Below, piece after piece: positions 36,042-45,425 of a stretch of DNA of 64,000 bases. Below the pieces are notes generated by a model. The model did no database searches and was not told the DNA's origin. It was given only the letters and a program-made list of their open reading frames with translations. Numbering within the stretch: position 1 is the stretch's first letter; the number at the start of each line of letters is the position of its first letter. Position numbers and translations under genes: made by a program. The stretch comes from Astrobacterium formosum (GTDB lineage Bacteria > Pseudomonadota > Alphaproteobacteria > Rhizobiales > Xanthobacteraceae): NCBI GenBank assembly GCA_030848545.1, contig JAVDCA010000003.1:1-64000 (forward strand), given 5' to 3'.

Positions 36042-37280
36042 TCAACGCTTCAGATTGACCAGAACGTCGAGCAGGTCCGAGCCGGTCTGGAACACCTTCG
36101 AGTTCGCCGTGAACCCACGCTGCGCCTCGATCATGTTGGTGAGCTCGGTGCCGAGATCGGCATTCGACGCTTCGATCGACTTGGGCTTGATGGTGCCGAG
36201 CCCGCTCGTTCCCGCCAGACCGATCTGGATGTTGCCGGAATCCATGCTGATCGAATACACATTGCCGACTTCGGGCTTCATCTTGTCGGGGCTGGCGCAT
36301 GTCGCGAGCGGGACCTGGTAGGCCGCGACGCGCGTGCCGTTCTCGTAGACCATGTAGAGAACGCCGTTGCTGTCCATTTCCACCGAATCGACCGCACTCG
36401 GGGCGTTGCCGTCGGTGTTGGCCTTGAAGCTGAAGTCGGACGCCACCTGCGTCATGGCCGACAGATCGATGGTGAACGGCGAACCGCCCGGAATGGTCAG
36501 ACTCAAAGAGGTTGGACTGGCCGCAGCGAGCCTGCCTTTTCCGGTCGCACTGACATCGAACGTGAACGTATCGCTGTCGAGGGGACCCGACGCGTACGGG
36601 AAGGTGTTGTTGGTCGAGACGGCGTTGTCGTAGACCTGGACGTCCCAGGTATTGGCCGCCGTCTTGAACATGTAGACGTCGAGCGTCACTTTGTTGCCGA
36701 CATTGTCGTATGTGACCATGGAGGTCTTCGACGTGTAATTCGGCGGACCCGCGGAAATTGCCGCGTTGACGTCGAGATTGGCGTCGCTGGCGACCGACTT
36801 CGTGGACGGCGTGGCGACGAGCTGGCTTTCGGTCGTGTTGACGACCACGAGGTTCGACAGGCTGCCGCCGGTGGTCGGTGCGGCGCCGTCACGAATGTCG
36901 TAGCCCATGAGGTAGTAGCCGGCAGTATTGTAGAGATTGCCCTGCCCGTCGGGCACGAACGAACCGGCACGCGTCAAATACGGTGTTCCTTTCGCGTCGG
37001 TGACGATGAAGTATCCGTTTCCCGATATCGCCAGGTCCGTGACCGAAGTCGTCGCCGATATGGCGCCGCCATCGGTGATCGCATAGCGAACGGTCGTCTC
37101 GACGCTGCCGGAATTATAGCTTCCCGAGCCGCTCGGCAGGATCAGGGAGGAAAATTCGGTCGATGCGCGTTTGTATCCGTTCGTGTTGACGTTCGCGATG
37201 TTATCGGCAACGGTCGACAGCTTGTTCGATTGCGCGCCCATTCCCGACACGCTGGTCCGCATCACACCGTAAAGGCTCAT
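36042..37280 (-). CDS. flgE: Flagellar hook protein FlgE
   Basis: A 412-residue hook subunit. It opens MSLYGVMRTSVSGMGAQSNK with the rod/hook signature VADNIANVNTNGYKR, has the LAISGNGYFIV motif, and ends with EASNADLGTELTNMIEAQRGFTANSKVFQT (key residues N-D---EL--MIEAQR-F-AN-K). ATG at 37280 is preferred over GTG at 37289, since GGGAG lies 8 nt from the ATG and would overlap the GTG. Eighty bases separate it from the upstream transglycosylase gene, leaving room for a promoter. Confidence 0.93.
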   Translation of the reverse strand: MSLYGVMRTSVSGMGAQSNKLSTVADNIANVNTNGYKRASTEFSSLILPSGSGSYNSGSVETTVRYAITDGGAISATTSVTDLAISGNGYFIVTDAKGTPYLTRAGSFVPDGQGNLYNTAGYYLMGYDIRDGAAPTTGGSLSNLVVVNTTESQLVATPSTKSVASDANLDVNAAISAGPPNYTSKTSMVTYDNVGNKVTLDVYMFKTAANTWDVQVYDNAVSTNNTFPYASGPLDSDTFTFDVSATGKGRLAAASPTSLSLTIPGGSPFTIDLSAMTQVASDFSFKANTDGNAPSAVDSVEMDSNGVLYMVYENGTRVAAYQVPLATCASPDKMKPEVGNVYSISMDSGNIQIGLAGTSGLGTIKPKSIEASNADLGTELTNMIEAQRGFTANSKVFQTGSDLLDVLVNLKR

Positions 37281-37360
37281 CGAAGGCACTCCCTCAGGTC
37301 ATCTCACGAAATAGAGTTGTTCGCTTGCGCGGAGCTGTTTCCAATGGCGAACACCCGGCA

Positions 37361-37927
37361 TCAGCGACAGAGCGCGATTGCCGCGGGCGTCCAAGATCCA
37401 AAACCGCTCGTCACCATGTTGCTGATCACGCGGCAAACATAGCGCTTTTGCGCCGGATCGTTGTTCGGACCGGCATTGTAGCGCGCAGCCGCCATCGTCC
37501 AGTTGCCCTGGCTCGCTCGCAGTTCCTTGAGAAAGCGGGCGGCGTAGTCGACGTTGCGCGCCGGATCGAGCATCGCCTCCACCGACTCGAACCTCGCGCC
37601 GTGGAAATGATGATTGATCTGCATACATCCGACATCGATCAGTTTGGCGCCGAGGCGGCGTGCGGACCTGAACGCGTGCACCGCTTCGGCTAGCGACGCC
37701 GCGGCAACCGTTCGACCCTCGACGTTGAGCAGGTAGGGCCGCATGCCGCCTGCCCCACCGGTCTCGGTCAGGCCGACCGCATAGAGCACGCCGAGAGGAA
37801 CGCCGTGGGTCCGAGAGGCCCGGACCATTTCGCGTTCGCAGGGACTTCCCGTTCCCGCCCACGATTGCGTCCCCGCGCTACAGATAAACAGCGCTGCTGC
37901 GAGCAGGCATAGGGACGGACGCCACAT
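37361..37927 (-). CDS. Periplasmic lytic transglycosylase-like protein (flagellum-dedicated)
   Basis: A 188-residue protein with signal peptide (MWRPSLCLLAAALFICSAGT, cleavage near SWA) and a lysozyme-like transglycosylase domain. The catalytic glutamate is in VGLTETGG. Other SLT-type blocks are DVGCMQINHHFHG, NVDYAARFLKEL and AAARYNAG. GGGAGGA lies 7 nt upstream. Its first 50 bases overlap the end of fliK. Since the FlgJ-type protein in this cluster lacks a muramidase domain, this enzyme most likely opens the peptidoglycan for the rod, comparable in role to SltF of Rhodobacter. Confidence 0.82.
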   Translation of the reverse strand: MWRPSLCLLAAALFICSAGTQSWAGTGSPCEREMVRASRTHGVPLGVLYAVGLTETGGAGGMRPYLLNVEGRTVAAASLAEAVHAFRSARRLGAKLIDVGCMQINHHFHGARFESVEAMLDPARNVDYAARFLKELRASQGNWTMAAARYNAGPNNDPAQKRYVCRVISNMVTSGFGSWTPAAIALCR

Positions 37928-39170
37928 GCTCTTGTCCTCCCGACGCGGTTTGCTGCCGTTGCGGTCGGTCGCCTCGACCATCCGCCCCCCGATCCGCGCC
38001 GTTTTGCTGGCGATGCTCCGCCGCGCTCGACTGTTGCGAGTCCGGGCGCTCGAAGCTCTGCCCGAACGAGGTGTTCCCGCCGGAAGCGACTGTTCGCACG
38101 TCCGCCACCTGCACGTCGCCGACGTCGGTCTGGTATCCGGTGTCGCGCATCAGATCCGTCAATGCGTCGCGCTGTGTCTGCAGCAGCCGGGCGGTATCGT
38201 GGTTCGCCGCGACGACGCGCAGCTCGAGGTTATCTCCCTTCAGCCGCATCTTGATCGTCACTTCACCGAGGTCCGGAGGATCGAGCTGCACCGTGAGCAT
38301 GCGCATCGGTGTGCGATCCGGCCGCGCGTCGACTTTCACGGCGGCGGAATCGACAACCGTTTCGGCGGAATCGATGAGGTTTGGCAGATCGGTGATTACC
38401 GCATCTGCGATCTGGCCGACCGCATTGGTCGCCGTCGGCGGCACGAAGTGCGTCTCTTGCGCAACCACACTTACTTTGGCCGGGGCGGCGGCGCGGAACT
38501 CGACCGGAACCCCGGCAACGGTCGAATCGGGGTCGTCGGGGATCGCCGGCTGCTGCGAGACGCTCGCCGCCGGGCTACGCTCGGCCGCCCCGCTATCGAC
38601 CGCGGCCGAAAGCGCCGCTCTCAGGTCCGCGAGCGGTGACGACGTGTCGTTCGCCCGAGGCGACGCATGCACCGCCGGTGCAACGACCAGGGCCGCCATG
38701 ATGTCGGTCGTCGACGTCGGCTCCACGTCATTGCTTGCGGCGTCAAGACGACCTTCGTTGCGCCGTTCGTCGCACTCCTCGGGCTTCTCCATGTCGGGAG
38801 CCGCGACGATGGCGACGAGTTCGTCTCGCCATGCCGCGGACGCGTCGGCCACCGGCACGACAGCTGCGGCAATATCGGCGGCCTTCAATATGACGCGGGT
38901 CGCCTCGCGCTCCCACGTCGGACCGGCGGCGGATGGCCGTTGCGCTGCCGGTCGCGACTGCGGCGCTGCGGCGGTGCGCTCACCTGCGGTACGGCCGTCG
39001 GCCTTTCCTTTTTGGGCCATGGCACCGAGAAGGTCGCGAAACGCACGACTGCCCTCGTGCGCCGCCTTCCTCGTCGACGCCGCCTTCACCGCCGTCGAAG
39101 TGCGTCCAGACGCCGATTCGGCTGCAACGGAAACAGCAAGGTCTGTGTTGGACAGACAAATGTCACTCAT
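37878..39170 (-). CDS. fliK: Hook-length control protein FliK
   Basis: A 430-residue protein. The first 270 or so residues are Ala/Asp-rich and poorly ordered. The conserved C-terminal hook-length domain (about 290-375) has the family core MLTVQLDPPDLGEVTIKMRL and LELRVVAANHDTARLLQ. It measures hook length and switches export specificity through FlhB. It is coupled to motC (4-nt overlap) and its end overlaps the transglycosylase gene. In some Rhizobiales literature this position is called motD. Confidence 0.88.
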   Translation of the reverse strand: MSDICLSNTDLAVSVAAESASGRTSTAVKAASTRKAAHEGSRAFRDLLGAMAQKGKADGRTAGERTAAAPQSRPAAQRPSAAGPTWEREATRVILKAADIAAAVVPVADASAAWRDELVAIVAAPDMEKPEECDERRNEGRLDAASNDVEPTSTTDIMAALVVAPAVHASPRANDTSSPLADLRAALSAAVDSGAAERSPAASVSQQPAIPDDPDSTVAGVPVEFRAAAPAKVSVVAQETHFVPPTATNAVGQIADAVITDLPNLIDSAETVVDSAAVKVDARPDRTPMRMLTVQLDPPDLGEVTIKMRLKGDNLELRVVAANHDTARLLQTQRDALTDLMRDTGYQTDVGDVQVADVRTVASGGNTSFGQSFERPDSQQSSAAEHRQQNGADRGADGRGDRPQRQQTASGGQEHVASVPMPARSSAVYL

Positions 39171-40339
39171 TGGACCTGCTTCTCGAAAAGGGCGTCGAGC
39201 TCGCCCAACTTCGTTCGCGCACGCTCGAGCGCCTCGGTGGCCGAGCGCACGTCGATGCCCGGCGGAGCGGGCGGCGGATTGGCCTCGTTCGCATGCGGCG
39301 TCGACTTGCGCAGATGTCCAGCCAATACGACGGCGGCGTCCAGGAGTTCGACGTCGCGCGGGCTCAGCAGATTGCGGTCAATCTCGCGCAGGTCGGATAG
39401 GCTCGCTTCGAACCTTTCGGTGACGACGCGCGCAGCAGCGCGGTACAGCCGGGCGCGCTCGTGTTCGCGGCTACGCGGGCTGGCGAGAGCAGCCGCCTGG
39501 TCGGCGGCGAGCTGCGCCATGGTCGGCTTGCCGCGCAGGACAGCGGTTCGCGCGATGAGCAGATAGAGCGTGCGCCGGCTGTCCGCGTCGAGGTGATCCA
39601 GCATCGCCGACAGGCGGGGAAAGTACCGGTCGTCCTGGGCGAAGCCGAACCGCGTCAACGCCAGCGCCAAGCGCTGGCGGAAATTGCCGGCATAGATCGA
39701 ATTCGGAAAGCGGCGCATATACCCGATGGCCAACGCTTCGAACTTCTCGAAATCATCTGACTGGCCGGCGACGAAGACTTCGCGGCGCAGCGCCGCCTCC
39801 TCCACCAGGGTACCGGGCATCAGGAGCCGGGCATCGTCGAGGCGGGCGAGCGCTGCCTTGACGTCCTGGCGCACCGCAAGCGCCGACTGCACGATAGCGA
39901 TCTGCCCGCCGAGTGTCGCCGGCAGGGTGCGAGGGTCGAAATCACGCAAGAACTCGGCGGCTTCGCGTTCTCTCCCTTCAATATAGGCGAGCGCACCGAC
40001 GATGAGCTTGTCGCCCGCATCGATGTACTTGCGATCGAGCAGCGTTCGAACCACCTGCGGATGCCCGCCGCTGAGCAGGAAGATGACGGCCGCTTGCGCG
40101 TTGCGGCGGTCCTGCCATGGTTCCTGGTCGACGGCGAGGAACTCGTCGCCGATGCGGGCCAGCATGGTCACCTGCGCACCGTGCGCCTCGATGCTGCCCT
40201 GGGCGACCTGATCCTGCAGGAGTTGCAGGGTGCGCACCAACCTGTACGGTTCTCGCGAGGATTGGGGCGCAGCCTCGGGCTGTGCCCATGCGGTGCCGGC
40301 GATGGTCGTGAGGATCAGGGCGCAGGAGAAAGATCGCAT
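39167..40339 (-). CDS. motC: Periplasmic motility protein MotC
   Basis: A 390-residue periplasmic protein with signal peptide (MRSFSCALILTTIAGTAWAQ). The helical body matches MotC of Rhizobiales: the blocks PYRLVRTLQLLQDQVAQGS and DKLIVGALAYIEGRE, and repeated helix pairs, are visible. MotC binds the MotB periplasmic domain and is needed for motor torque. The ATG at 40339 shares one base with the motB stop; a GTG at 40342 is also possible. Its partner chaperone MotE is encoded in the same cluster. Confidence 0.9.
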   Translation of the reverse strand: MRSFSCALILTTIAGTAWAQPEAAPQSSREPYRLVRTLQLLQDQVAQGSIEAHGAQVTMLARIGDEFLAVDQEPWQDRRNAQAAVIFLLSGGHPQVVRTLLDRKYIDAGDKLIVGALAYIEGREREAAEFLRDFDPRTLPATLGGQIAIVQSALAVRQDVKAALARLDDARLLMPGTLVEEAALRREVFVAGQSDDFEKFEALAIGYMRRFPNSIYAGNFRQRLALALTRFGFAQDDRYFPRLSAMLDHLDADSRRTLYLLIARTAVLRGKPTMAQLAADQAAALASPRSREHERARLYRAAARVVTERFEASLSDLREIDRNLLSPRDVELLDAAVVLAGHLRKSTPHANEANPPPAPPGIDVRSATEALERARTKLGELDALFEKQVQ

Positions 40340-41757
40340 CACGACGGGCGATCCTTGACGAGGATTTCGATGCGCCGGTTCTGCGCGGCGAGCGGGTCGT
40401 CGGCCTTCTTCAAGCGGCGATCGGCATGACCTTCGATGCGTTCGATACGTGCCGGCGTCGTGCCGCCGCGAACGAGCATGTGGTAGGCCATGTGGGCACG
40501 GGCCGTGGACAGGCGCCAGTTGTCGTAATGAGTCGATCGGAACGGGCGGCCGTCGGTGTGCCCGCGCACCACGATCGGTCCCGGACGCTCGGCGATGAGC
40601 GGCGCGATCTTGTCGATCGCGCGCACCAGTTCGGGCTGAGGCTCGGCCGAACCGATGGCGAACATGCCGAAGTCCGCGGCGTCGGTCAGGCTCACCAGCA
40701 ACCCGTCATCGGTGCGCTGCACCTCCACGACCGGCCCGGGCTTCGGGCCTGACGCCAGCGCGGCGCGGATGGCTGCCTGCAGGACCTCTGCTGCCGCATC
40801 GGCCGAATTCGCTTTCGGGGTATCCGCCTTGGGAACGGACTTGTCCGGCTCTTCGGGATTCGACCCGGGCGGAACTGTATCCTTGGCAATCATTTCGTTG
40901 GGCGGCAGCGGAGACGCATTGCCGTCATCGGGCTTTTGTCCGTCTTGACGGATGATCGCGGACGACAAGTTCGCCTGGGCAGTGCGGACCTGCGATTCCG
41001 GCGTCTCTGCGGTGGTCTCGCGGCCCGTTGACCGCGCCGAACCGGCGACGTCCGGCCGACCGGCCGCAGGTCGTGCAGGCTCGCCCGCGGCCAGCGCGGC
41101 GAGATCTTCGTCGACCGGCAGGCTGCCGCGCTCACCGGACCGAGTCGCCGCCTGCTCGATCGAGGCTTGCGGTGCCATTTGCCAATAGATGGGATCGAAC
41201 GGATCGCGGTGCGCCTCGCCGTTCTTGGCGCCTTCGCGGTCGGAAGGGCCGAGCGAAATGCCCAGGCGCTGTTCCCGCCGCGTCTTTGCGGCAGGACCGC
41301 CAGCAATATCGGTCAGGATGGCGTAGGGATCGCGGAACAGGGCCGCCTCGTCGTACCGCGGAGTACGCAATTGGCTAGGCGTCTGCGGCTCTCTTGCCGC
41401 GGCCGGGGCAGGCTCCGACGCCTCAGGGAGCGGCGCCGGAGCCCGTGGGGGTGTGGCTTTGTCCTCTTCGCCCTGCGTGCCAGGCTCGTTCTTGGTGGGG
41501 TCGTCCAATCCCTTCCGGTCAGACGTGCTCTCCGCCAGTTTGACCGGATTGAAGTAGGAGGCGACACTTTCTCGCGTCTCTTGGTTGGTCGCATTGATGA
41601 GCCACATCACCAGGAAGAACGCCATCATGGCGGTCATGAAATCCGCGTAGGCGATCTTCCAGACGCCGCCCTTGTACTCCGCTTCGTTGAAAGCGGAGCG
41701 ACGCCGTATGATCACCAACTCTTCGCCGCCGTCGCTCACCTTTTCGTCCGTCCCCAT
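40339..41757 (-). CDS. motB: Flagellar stator protein MotB
   Basis: A 472-residue stator subunit. The membrane helix begins VWKIAYADFMTAMMAFFLVM, with the proton-accepting aspartate at residue 39. A long Pro/Glu-rich linker follows, and the C-terminal OmpA-like peptidoglycan-binding domain (about 335-470) has GHTDGRPF and RIERIEGHADRR. The linker is longer than in enteric MotB, as is usual where MotC is present. motA is separate, 14 kb away at the other end of the array. One base separates it from the fliH-like stop. Confidence 0.94.
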   Translation of the reverse strand: MGTDEKVSDGGEELVIIRRRSAFNEAEYKGGVWKIAYADFMTAMMAFFLVMWLINATNQETRESVASYFNPVKLAESTSDRKGLDDPTKNEPGTQGEEDKATPPRAPAPLPEASEPAPAAAREPQTPSQLRTPRYDEAALFRDPYAILTDIAGGPAAKTRREQRLGISLGPSDREGAKNGEAHRDPFDPIYWQMAPQASIEQAATRSGERGSLPVDEDLAALAAGEPARPAAGRPDVAGSARSTGRETTAETPESQVRTAQANLSSAIIRQDGQKPDDGNASPLPPNEMIAKDTVPPGSNPEEPDKSVPKADTPKANSADAAAEVLQAAIRAALASGPKPGPVVEVQRTDDGLLVSLTDAADFGMFAIGSAEPQPELVRAIDKIAPLIAERPGPIVVRGHTDGRPFRSTHYDNWRLSTARAHMAYHMLVRGGTTPARIERIEGHADRRLKKADDPLAAQNRRIEILVKDRPS

Positions 41758-41758
41758 A

Positions 41759-42394
41759 CTACTGCAAGGCCGCCTTCAGCCGATCCGTCCAGGCACGCAG
41801 ATGCGTCTCTACGATCGTCTGGTCGCAGACCACGCGCAGCTCGCAAGAGTCGTCGGGAACGCAGCGCACCTGGACCGGACTGTCGGCCAGCTTGCGGCGT
41901 ACGACCACCAGAAGGTCTCCGGGTCCGCTGATCCGGACCGGCGGATTGGATGGGTCGGAGACCAGCACGCCGAGTTGTGCGACGAACTCGTTGACCGCCT
42001 CGCGGGTGATGAATTTGCCGACCAACGGTTCGAGTACGCGCGCCAGGCTGCCGGCAAGATTGGCCTCGAGTTCCTGATAGCCACTCTTCAGCGACGCCGC
42101 GAGCGTATCCGCCTGCTCCACAGTCCAACGTTCGCGCTCGTCGTTGCGCTGCTGAGCATCGAGTGCGGCCACTTCCTTCAGCCTCGCCTCGTATTCCGCC
42201 ATGGCCGCCGCCTGCCCTTCGCGCTCGCCCTGCCGGTAGGCTTCGGCGACCCTGTCTTCCACGCTCTCCTGGCGGGTGGCGGTGGCTGCAGCTCTTCGCT
42301 CGAACGGAATCACCCGTTCGGCATCTCCGGCACCGACACCACCCTGGTCCGGACTGAACCTGGTCAGGAGATCGCCGAGTGTGCGCGCGCTCAT
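41759..42394 (-). CDS. fliH: FliH-like flagellar export ATPase regulator
   Basis: A 211-residue cytosolic protein. It starts MSARTLGDLL, with ATG overlapping the fliF stop by 4 nt; a start 8 codons upstream is less likely. A coiled coil of glutamate and alanine (about 50-110, with the AYRQGEREGQAAAMAEYEARL helix) precedes a C-terminal domain similar to FliH/HrpE. It anchors and inhibits FliI. The FliH call rests on position directly after fliF and on the coiled-coil-plus-domain pattern. Confidence 0.75.
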   Translation of the reverse strand: MSARTLGDLLTRFSPDQGGVGAGDAERVIPFERRAAATATRQESVEDRVAEAYRQGEREGQAAAMAEYEARLKEVAALDAQQRNDERERWTVEQADTLAASLKSGYQELEANLAGSLARVLEPLVGKFITREAVNEFVAQLGVLVSDPSNPPVRISGPGDLLVVVRRKLADSPVQVRCVPDDSCELRVVCDQTIVETHLRAWTDRLKAALQ

Positions 42395-44019
42395 GCCATC
42401 TCTTCCTGTCGCATCCATTGCTTGAGGATAGCGGCTGCCTGCTCTTCATTGAGCTGGACGATCTGCTCGAGCCGCCGCTGTGGCGCGCGCAGGATCTTGC
42501 CGGTGAGGTCTTCCACGAGGTTGGTCCCCGCGTCGGTGACCTGCGCCGGCTGCTGATCCGCCTCGGCCTCCGCGGCGGCAATCGACGCCTCGGTTTCGGC
42601 GATTTCCACCGGTTTGGGCCGGGTCAGGATCGCGTCCATGGCGGGGCGCAACCCGAACCAGATCAGCAGGACCGCCATCGTCAGGATGGCGGCCGCACTG
42701 ATGAAGCTGCCGAGCTGTCGCGCGATCACTTCCGTGAAACTGATCGGCGGAATCGGCGCCAGATCTCGCGCCCCATCGAGGAATTCGACCGCCGTCACCT
42801 GGATACGATCGCCGCGCTGATGTTCGAGACCGGCGGCGGCGGCTGCGAGTTGCGAGATTTCGGCGATTTTTGCGTCCAGTCCGGCCGGAGTCGTGTCGCC
42901 GCCCAGCGTCGCTGTCAACCGGGGTTTGTTGACCAGGAGCGCGACCGACAGCTTGTTGACGGCAAACCCGTCGCTCACGGTCTGGACCGTCTTCGACGAC
43001 AGTTCGTAGTTGGTGGTCTCTTCCCGCCGCTGCTTCTCGTCGTTTGAGTTGCGGCCGCCGGCAGCGGTGACCTGCTGGTCGGGAATATTCTGCTGCACAG
43101 TGGCGGGCGTTTGGCGGTCGTTGTTCTGCGCCAGCTCTTTTTCTCGGACGGTGCGCACCGAGCGCTCGGCACGCGATTCCGGATCGTAGATGGTCTCATT
43201 CACCTGCCGCTTGTCGGTACTCAGCTGCGCCGCGACGCTGACTTCGAAATTGTCGAGTCCCAGATAGGGGATGAGCGCCCGCCGGATGTTCTCCTGGATC
43301 ATCCGGCCGACCACCTTCTGAAGGCCGGCCATCTTGGTCGGCGCCGACATCGCGCCGTCGTCCTCGGCAAGCAATAGCGTGCCTTCGTTGTCGAGAACCG
43401 TCACGCGATCGGGCGTCATGCCCGGCACCGCGGCAGCAACCAGTTGCCGAACCGACTGCGCCGTCCTGGCTTCCGCCGGCCCCTCGGTGCGAATCACCAC
43501 CGATGCCGACGGCGGCTGCTGCTCGCGCCGGAACGAGCCGCGCACGGGCAGGACGATGTGGACCCGTGCCGCCTTGACGCCTTTCATGACCTGGATGGTG
43601 CGGGCGATCTCGCCTTCGAGGACCCTCACCCGGGTCACCTCCTGCATGAAGGAGGTCAGGCCGAGCGAGCCGATCTTGTCGAAGAGTTCGTAGCCGGCAT
43701 TCGCGCTCGTCGGCAGGCCCTTTTCCGCCAGCAGCGTGCGCGCATGCGTGGTCTCGCTCGGCCGCACCGACATCGCGTCGCCGGCGGTACTGATGTCGAA
43801 TGTGATGTCTGCTTCGCGCAGGATCGCCGCCATGCGGCCCACGTCGTCGCGACTGAGACCCGTGTACAGGGTCTCCAACTCCGGCCGGCTCAAGTAATAG
43901 GCCCCGCCGCCGATCACCAGGAACACCGACACGCCGATCACAGCCAACGCGATCAGGCGCCGTGGGCCGAGCTCGAGCAGATTCTGCCACAGCTTCTGCA
44001 TGTGCTCGCGGTTGATCAT
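42391..44019 (-). CDS. fliF: Flagellar MS-ring protein FliF
   Basis: A 542-residue ring protein with two membrane helices (about 23-44 and near 430-450). The periplasmic ring-building region has the family blocks LYTGLSRDDVGRMAAILRE and ARVHIVLPVRGSFRREQQPPSASVV (key residues V-I-LP--S-F-R---PSASV). The C-terminal FliG-binding tail ends AAAILKQWMRQEEMA. The start uses AGAGG 4 nt upstream of ATG at 44019. It follows the flagellin terminator, so it probably begins a new transcript fliF-fliH-motB-motC-fliK. Confidence 0.95.
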   Translation of the reverse strand: MINREHMQKLWQNLLELGPRRLIALAVIGVSVFLVIGGGAYYLSRPELETLYTGLSRDDVGRMAAILREADITFDISTAGDAMSVRPSETTHARTLLAEKGLPTSANAGYELFDKIGSLGLTSFMQEVTRVRVLEGEIARTIQVMKGVKAARVHIVLPVRGSFRREQQPPSASVVIRTEGPAEARTAQSVRQLVAAAVPGMTPDRVTVLDNEGTLLLAEDDGAMSAPTKMAGLQKVVGRMIQENIRRALIPYLGLDNFEVSVAAQLSTDKRQVNETIYDPESRAERSVRTVREKELAQNNDRQTPATVQQNIPDQQVTAAGGRNSNDEKQRREETTNYELSSKTVQTVSDGFAVNKLSVALLVNKPRLTATLGGDTTPAGLDAKIAEISQLAAAAAGLEHQRGDRIQVTAVEFLDGARDLAPIPPISFTEVIARQLGSFISAAAILTMAVLLIWFGLRPAMDAILTRPKPVEIAETEASIAAAEAEADQQPAQVTDAGTNLVEDLTGKILRAPQRRLEQIVQLNEEQAAAILKQWMRQEEMA

Positions 44020-44090
44020 GACACCTCTCAGGCAACGTTCGGCCGGATATTCGAACGTCAACCTTGTCCGAGGGTTGCGGACCGCACCAT

Positions 44091-44124
44091 AAAAAAGGGC
44101 CGCGCTCGTGGACGAGCGCGGCCC
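44091..44124 (-). terminator. Intrinsic terminator of the flagellin gene
   Basis: GGGCCGCGCTCG (44097-44108) and CGAGCGCGGCCC (44113-44124) make a perfect 12-bp stem with a TGGA loop. On the minus strand it is followed by six T residues (44096-44091). It lies 23 bp after the flagellin stop and ends the flagellin transcript before fliF. Confidence 0.93.
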
Positions 44125-44147
44125 CCTCGAACCGAGACGTCAGACAG

Positions 44148-45425
44148 TTACTTGAACAGCGACAGGATGTTCTGGCTGTTGGAGTTGGCGATCGACAGCG
44201 CCTGGATGCCGAGCTGCTGCTGGACTTGCAGAGCCTGCAGGCGGGTCGATTCCGCGTTCATGTCGGCATCGATGAGCTGTCCGATGCCGCGGTCGAGCGC
44301 GTCGCTGAGCGACTTGACGAACTCGGAGTTGGAGTCGATGCGGGTCTTCACCGCGCCGAGGTTCGCCGAGGCCTGGGTGACGCCCGCGAGCGCGTCGTCG
44401 ACCATCGAGATGTACTGCTCGAGGGTGGCGAGGTCCGCAGCCGAATCGGTAAGCTTGCTGATATCGAAAGTGGCGACCGTCGAAGTTGTCCACGCCGTGC
44501 CGGTGTAGATGTCGTGCCTCTTGTCCAAAATGGCCTTGTCGGACTGCGTGATGCCGGCGCCAGCCGCCGTCACGGCGGCGCCGAGACCGGCCGCACTGGC
44601 GTTCAGTTCGACGTCCATGCCGGCCGGGGTCGCGAGCGTGTCGTCCCAGGCCCGGCTCGCGAAGGCGATCTGCGTGCCGGTACTAACGAAGGTCACGTCC
44701 TTGATGCCGAGCCCGTTCAAGCCATCGACGATTGAGTCGAGAGTCGCGCCGGCCGCGTAGTTGTACGTGTGGACGGTCGGGGTCGCTGTGTCGACTGTGA
44801 CGGTGATGGCGCCCGCAGCCGTGGTGTTGAAGCCGGCACCACCCGCCGTGATGCCGGTCGCCGCGGCGCCGACCACGCCCGTACCGTCGTACAGCTTGAC
44901 GCTATCGATGCCGACGTCGATCGTGTTGATGCTGACCACGCCGTTGGCGCGCGAGAACGACGACACCACAGACTTGGTGTCGTTGTAACCGGTCGCCGAG
45001 GAGTCGACCGACAGCCAGTTCTCACCATTGAACACGGCGAGGTCGGCGGTGTTCTTAAGGTCCTCCTGGATGGCGTCGATCTCGGACTGGATCTTGTTGC
45101 GGTCGACGCCCGGCTCTCGGGCGGCGACCAGCTTTGCCTTGAGGGCGGTCAGGCCGGTCTTGTCGTCGCCGACCGTCGATTCGAGGGCGGTGTACATGGT
45201 GTCGACGGTCGCGGCGCCGAGACCCAGCGCGTCGGACACGGCCGAGAGCGCGACGTTGTCGGATTTCATCGTCGTGGCGATCGACCAATAGGCCGAGTTG
45301 TCCGAGGCGGTCGCGACCCGGTAGCCAGTGGAAATCCGGTTCTGCGTACTGGCGAGATTGGCGTTGACGTTGCGCAGAGTCTGCAAGGCCGTCATCGCGG
45401 CAGCATTGGTCATCAGGCTAGACAT
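44148..45425 (-). CDS. Flagellin
   Basis: A 425-residue filament subunit. The N-terminal D0/D1 region begins MSSLMTNAAAMTALQTLRNV with RISTGYRVATASDNSAYWSIA. The C-terminal D1/D0 region reads ANLGAVKTRIDSNSEFVKSL and ends NSNSQNILSLFK. A variable surface-exposed stretch lies between about residues 175 and 325. AAGGGA precedes the ATG. It is the only flagellin in the window and has its own upstream region and terminator, so it is probably monocistronic. FlaF and FlbT, encoded 11 kb away, are expected to regulate it. Confidence 0.94.
   Translation of the reverse strand: MSSLMTNAAAMTALQTLRNVNANLASTQNRISTGYRVATASDNSAYWSIATTMKSDNVALSAVSDALGLGAATVDTMYTALESTVGDDKTGLTALKAKLVAAREPGVDRNKIQSEIDAIQEDLKNTADLAVFNGENWLSVDSSATGYNDTKSVVSSFSRANGVVSINTIDVGIDSVKLYDGTGVVGAAATGITAGGAGFNTTAAGAITVTVDTATPTVHTYNYAAGATLDSIVDGLNGLGIKDVTFVSTGTQIAFASRAWDDTLATPAGMDVELNASAAGLGAAVTAAGAGITQSDKAILDKRHDIYTGTAWTTSTVATFDISKLTDSAADLATLEQYISMVDDALAGVTQASANLGAVKTRIDSNSEFVKSLSDALDRGIGQLIDADMNAESTRLQALQVQQQLGIQALSIANSNSQNILSLFK

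Noticed and set aside
42394-42418. Upstream start for the fliH-like gene
   Set aside because: The ATG at 42394 overlaps the fliF stop by 4 nt, matching the coupling pattern of the cluster, while the longer start has no ribosome site.
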